From Alkalibacillus silvisoli (GTDB lineage Bacteria; Bacillota; Bacilli; Bacillales; Alkalibacillaceae), in contig NZ_BAAACZ010000011.1 of NCBI RefSeq assembly GCF_039521975.1, positions 124,001 through 188,000 on the forward strand: a stretch of 64,000 nt of DNA, read 5' to 3'. The position numbers and the translations under genes are program-made. Below are positions 61,841 to 64,000 of this stretch, piece by piece. Within the stretch, counting starts at the first letter, position 1, and each line of letters begins with the position of its first letter. The notes beneath the pieces are model-generated. The model saw nothing but the letters and a program-made list of their open reading frames with translations, was not told where the DNA came from and did no database searches.

Positions 61841-63130
61841 ATGCAGACGTTAATTGATCACAAAGTCGATTACGATGACTATCAACTACATGTAATTCAA
61901 TCTAAAAAATTTAAAACAAATACGATTTCACTTAAGTTCGCACGACCAATTAATCGTGAAGAAGTGACTGGCAGGGCATTAATTCCATTTATATTACAAA
62001 AAGGATCTGCCAAGTACCCGAAAGAAAGAGATTTAAGATTAGAACTTGATGAATTGTATGGAGCGAAATTTTCGATTAACAGTGCCAAAAAAGGCGAAAA
62101 CCATATTATAAGCTTTACTTTAGATTTACCTAATGAAAAGTTTATTGAAGGTGAAAGTGACCTATTCCGTAAAGGGCTTAGTTTTTTATATGAAATAGCC
62201 AATAACCCTAAGTTAGATGGGAATGGATTTGATTCGGATATTGTTACAAAAGAAAAAGAAACGTTAGAAAATAAAATTAAATCTATAATCGATGAGAAAA
62301 TGCAGTACGCTAATATGCGCTTAATAGACGAAATGTGTGCTGATGAGTTGTTTGGAATTCGTTCTCATGGGTATTTAGAAGATTTAGAAAAAATTGATGC
62401 TCAAGGTTTATACCATACTTACAAAAAGATGATTAATGAAGACAGACTAGATATTTATATTGTTGGTGATGTAGATGAAGAAAAAGTAAAGAGTGAATTG
62501 GAATCAACATTTCAAATTAATCGTCAGCCAAATGTAACAATCAATCGACCTGAAGTGATCAAGCCAAGTGAAATAAAAGATCTTACCGAAGCACAAAAAA
62601 TTCAACAAGGAAAGCTTCATTTAGGATATCGTACTGGTATTACTTATCGTGATGAACAATATCCAGCCTTACAAGTATTTAATGGAATTTTTGGTGGCTT
62701 TCCTCATTCTAAACTGTTTTTAAACGTACGTGAAAAACATTCATTAGCTTACTATGCAGCTTCTCGTTTTGAAAGTCACAAAGGCTTATTATTTGTCTTT
62801 AGTGGAATTGCACCAGAAAAATATGAACAAGCAAAAGAAATTATTATAGAGCAACATGAAACAATTCAAAACGGAGAAGTATCTGATGAAGAACTAGAAC
62901 AAACAAAAAGGACTGTTATTCATTCTCTCAAAGAAACAGTTGATCGTTCACGTGGAATTATTGATTGGTATTATCAACAAGTAATCGGTGATAGAGAACT
63001 CACAAACCAAGAGATGGTTGATGAAATCCAGGCTGTCACAAAAGAACAAGTCATAGCCGTTTCTAAACAAGTACAATTAGATACTGTATATTTCCTAACT
63101 GCAGAAGATGGAGGTGCTAATCATGAATGA
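61841..63130 (+). CDS. ymfF: M16-family protein without zinc motif (YmfF)
   Basis: The 429-residue protein has the M16 fold pattern but no HxxEH zinc motif where it would be expected (the region reads LRLELDELYGAKF). The C-terminal half, with GGFPHSKLFLNVREKHSLAY, is typical. It is likely the inactive partner of YmfH, as PqqF/AlbE-like pairs are. AAGGAGG precedes ATG 61841. The gap to spoIIIE (61714-61840) holds no promoter I can support. It overlaps ymfH by 8 nt. Confidence 0.93.
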   Translation: MQTLIDHKVDYDDYQLHVIQSKKFKTNTISLKFARPINREEVTGRALIPFILQKGSAKYPKERDLRLELDELYGAKFSINSAKKGENHIISFTLDLPNEKFIEGESDLFRKGLSFLYEIANNPKLDGNGFDSDIVTKEKETLENKIKSIIDEKMQYANMRLIDEMCADELFGIRSHGYLEDLEKIDAQGLYHTYKKMINEDRLDIYIVGDVDEEKVKSELESTFQINRQPNVTINRPEVIKPSEIKDLTEAQKIQQGKLHLGYRTGITYRDEQYPALQVFNGIFGGFPHSKLFLNVREKHSLAYYAASRFESHKGLLFVFSGIAPEKYEQAKEIIIEQHETIQNGEVSDEELEQTKRTVIHSLKETVDRSRGIIDWYYQQVIGDRELTNQEMVDEIQAVTKEQVIAVSKQVQLDTVYFLTAEDGGANHE

Positions 63131-64000
63131 ATTAAAAATACCTCGTATCAATGAATCAATCTATCATGAAACGTTAAATAATGGACTTGATGTCTTTTTA
63201 TACCCTAAGTTAGAAATGGAAAAGACTTTCGCGATTTTTTCTACAAAGTACGGTTCAATTGATCAAAAATTCACCCCTTTAGACGAACAAGACATGGTCA
63301 CTGTGCCGGATGGTATTGCACACTTTTTAGAGCATAAAATGTTCGAAAAAGAGGATGGAGATGTCTTTCAGCACTTCTCTGAGCGCGGGGCATCTGCTAA
63401 TGCTTTTACATCTTTCACGCAAACCGCTTATTTATTTTCTAGTACAAGCGATGTGAAAGAAAATGTTGAAACGTTGTTAGATTTTGTACAAGACCCTTAC
63501 TTTACTGAAGAAAGTGTCGAGAAAGAAAAGGGAATAATTGAGCAAGAAATTCGTATGTACGATGATCAAGCAGACTGGCGCTTATTTTTCGGAACTCTAG
63601 GTGCGATGTTTGAAAACCACCCTGTAAGAATTGATATTGCAGGGACTGTTGAATCAATTAATGAGATTACACATGAAGACCTCTACACATGTTACGAAAC
63701 GTTTTATCACCCTTCAAATATGCAAATGTTTGTGATTGGTAACTTTGAACTTGATGAAATAAGTGAATTAATACGTCAAAACCAAGAAAATAAGTCATTT
63801 GAAGCCCAAAATGAAATCGAACGTGACTTTGGAGTAGAGCCTGTTGAAGTATACAAACAAGAAGAAGTCATAAATATGCCAATTAGTACACCTAAATGTA
63901 TGGTGGGTATTAAAGAGAAGCCAGAAGCATTAGAGAAAGATGTCATGTTAGAAAATGACTTAGTACGTGATATTGCCTTAGACTTGTATTTCTCTAAAAG
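63123..64000 (+). CDS. ymfH: M16-family zinc protease YmfH (3' cut by window edge)
   Basis: The frame is open from ATG 63123 to the window end. The zinc motif HFLEH is present in GIAHFLEHKMFEKEDG, with the Glu expected in KEKGIIEQEIRMYDD. It therefore should be the active partner of YmfF. The first 292 residues are visible out of about 420-430 in the family. It begins inside the end of ymfF (8-nt overlap). Confidence 0.93.
   Translation, partial: MNELKIPRINESIYHETLNNGLDVFLYPKLEMEKTFAIFSTKYGSIDQKFTPLDEQDMVTVPDGIAHFLEHKMFEKEDGDVFQHFSERGASANAFTSFTQTAYLFSSTSDVKENVETLLDFVQDPYFTEESVEKEKGIIEQEIRMYDDQADWRLFFGTLGAMFENHPVRIDIAGTVESINEITHEDLYTCYETFYHPSNMQMFVIGNFELDEISELIRQNQENKSFEAQNEIERDFGVEPVEVYKQEEVINMPISTPKCMVGIKEKPEALEKDVMLENDLVRDIALDLYFSK

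Overview
The window is a single, entirely plus-strand block of an AT-rich, endospore-forming, flagellated Firmicute. Gene content and order follow the Bacillus subtilis fla/che operon and the segments downstream of it: rpsB-tsf-pyrH, cdsA-polC, rimP-nusA-infB, rpsO-pnp, dpa-asd-dapG-dapA and spoIIIE. Many proteins are rich in Asp and Glu, which together with the gene order suggests a Bacillaceae member, perhaps a moderately halophilic one (Halobacillus/Virgibacillus/Piscibacillus-like). The genus cannot be fixed by reading alone.

Layout. (1) 1-27985: the fla/che operon. Basal body and switch (fliF, fliG), export ATPase complex (fliH, fliI, fliJ), hook genes (ylxF, fliK, flgD, flgE), swrD, fliL, the switch and CheY phosphatase (fliM, fliY), cheY, the export gate (fliO, fliP, fliQ, fliR, flhB, flhA), flhF/flhG, the chemotaxis core (cheB, cheA, cheW, cheC, cheD) and sigD. 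A DUF342/FapA-type gene, two small unassigned genes and swrB sit around sigD. (2) 27986-35558: rpsB, tsf, pyrH, frr, then uppS, cdsA, dxr and rasP (translation, UMP kinase, isoprenoid/phospholipid synthesis and site-2 proteolysis). (3) 35585-41662: proS and polC. (4) 41922-48926: rimP-nusA-rnpM-rplGA-infB-ylxP-rbfA, then truB and ribF. (5) 49059-53278: rpsO, pnp, mlpA-like protease, ymxH. (6) 53318-58171: a sporulation-linked dpaA-dpaB-asd-dapG-dapA operon behind a good sigma-K-type promoter, ending in a strong terminator. (7) 58394-64000: tepA, ylzJ, spoIIIE, and the M16-like pair ymfF/ymfH (the last runs off the window).

Genes are tightly packed, with many 4- to 8-nt stop/start overlaps implying translational coupling. 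No rRNA, tRNA, CRISPR array, prophage or complete insertion sequence was seen. The informative features are non-coding. A 208-bp GC-rich MITE-like element with 12-bp perfect inverted ends and a candidate 7-bp target duplication sits between cheB and cheA and supplies the last codons and stop of cheB. A 39-nt hairpin separates the Shine-Dalgarno of swrD from its start codon. A decayed relative of that hairpin may lie between tsf and pyrH. A G-U/G-C-containing stem precedes rpsO, and a 5' leader hairpin precedes spoIIIE. Compared with B. subtilis, ylxY (after pnp) and rnjB (after dapA) are missing from their usual places.
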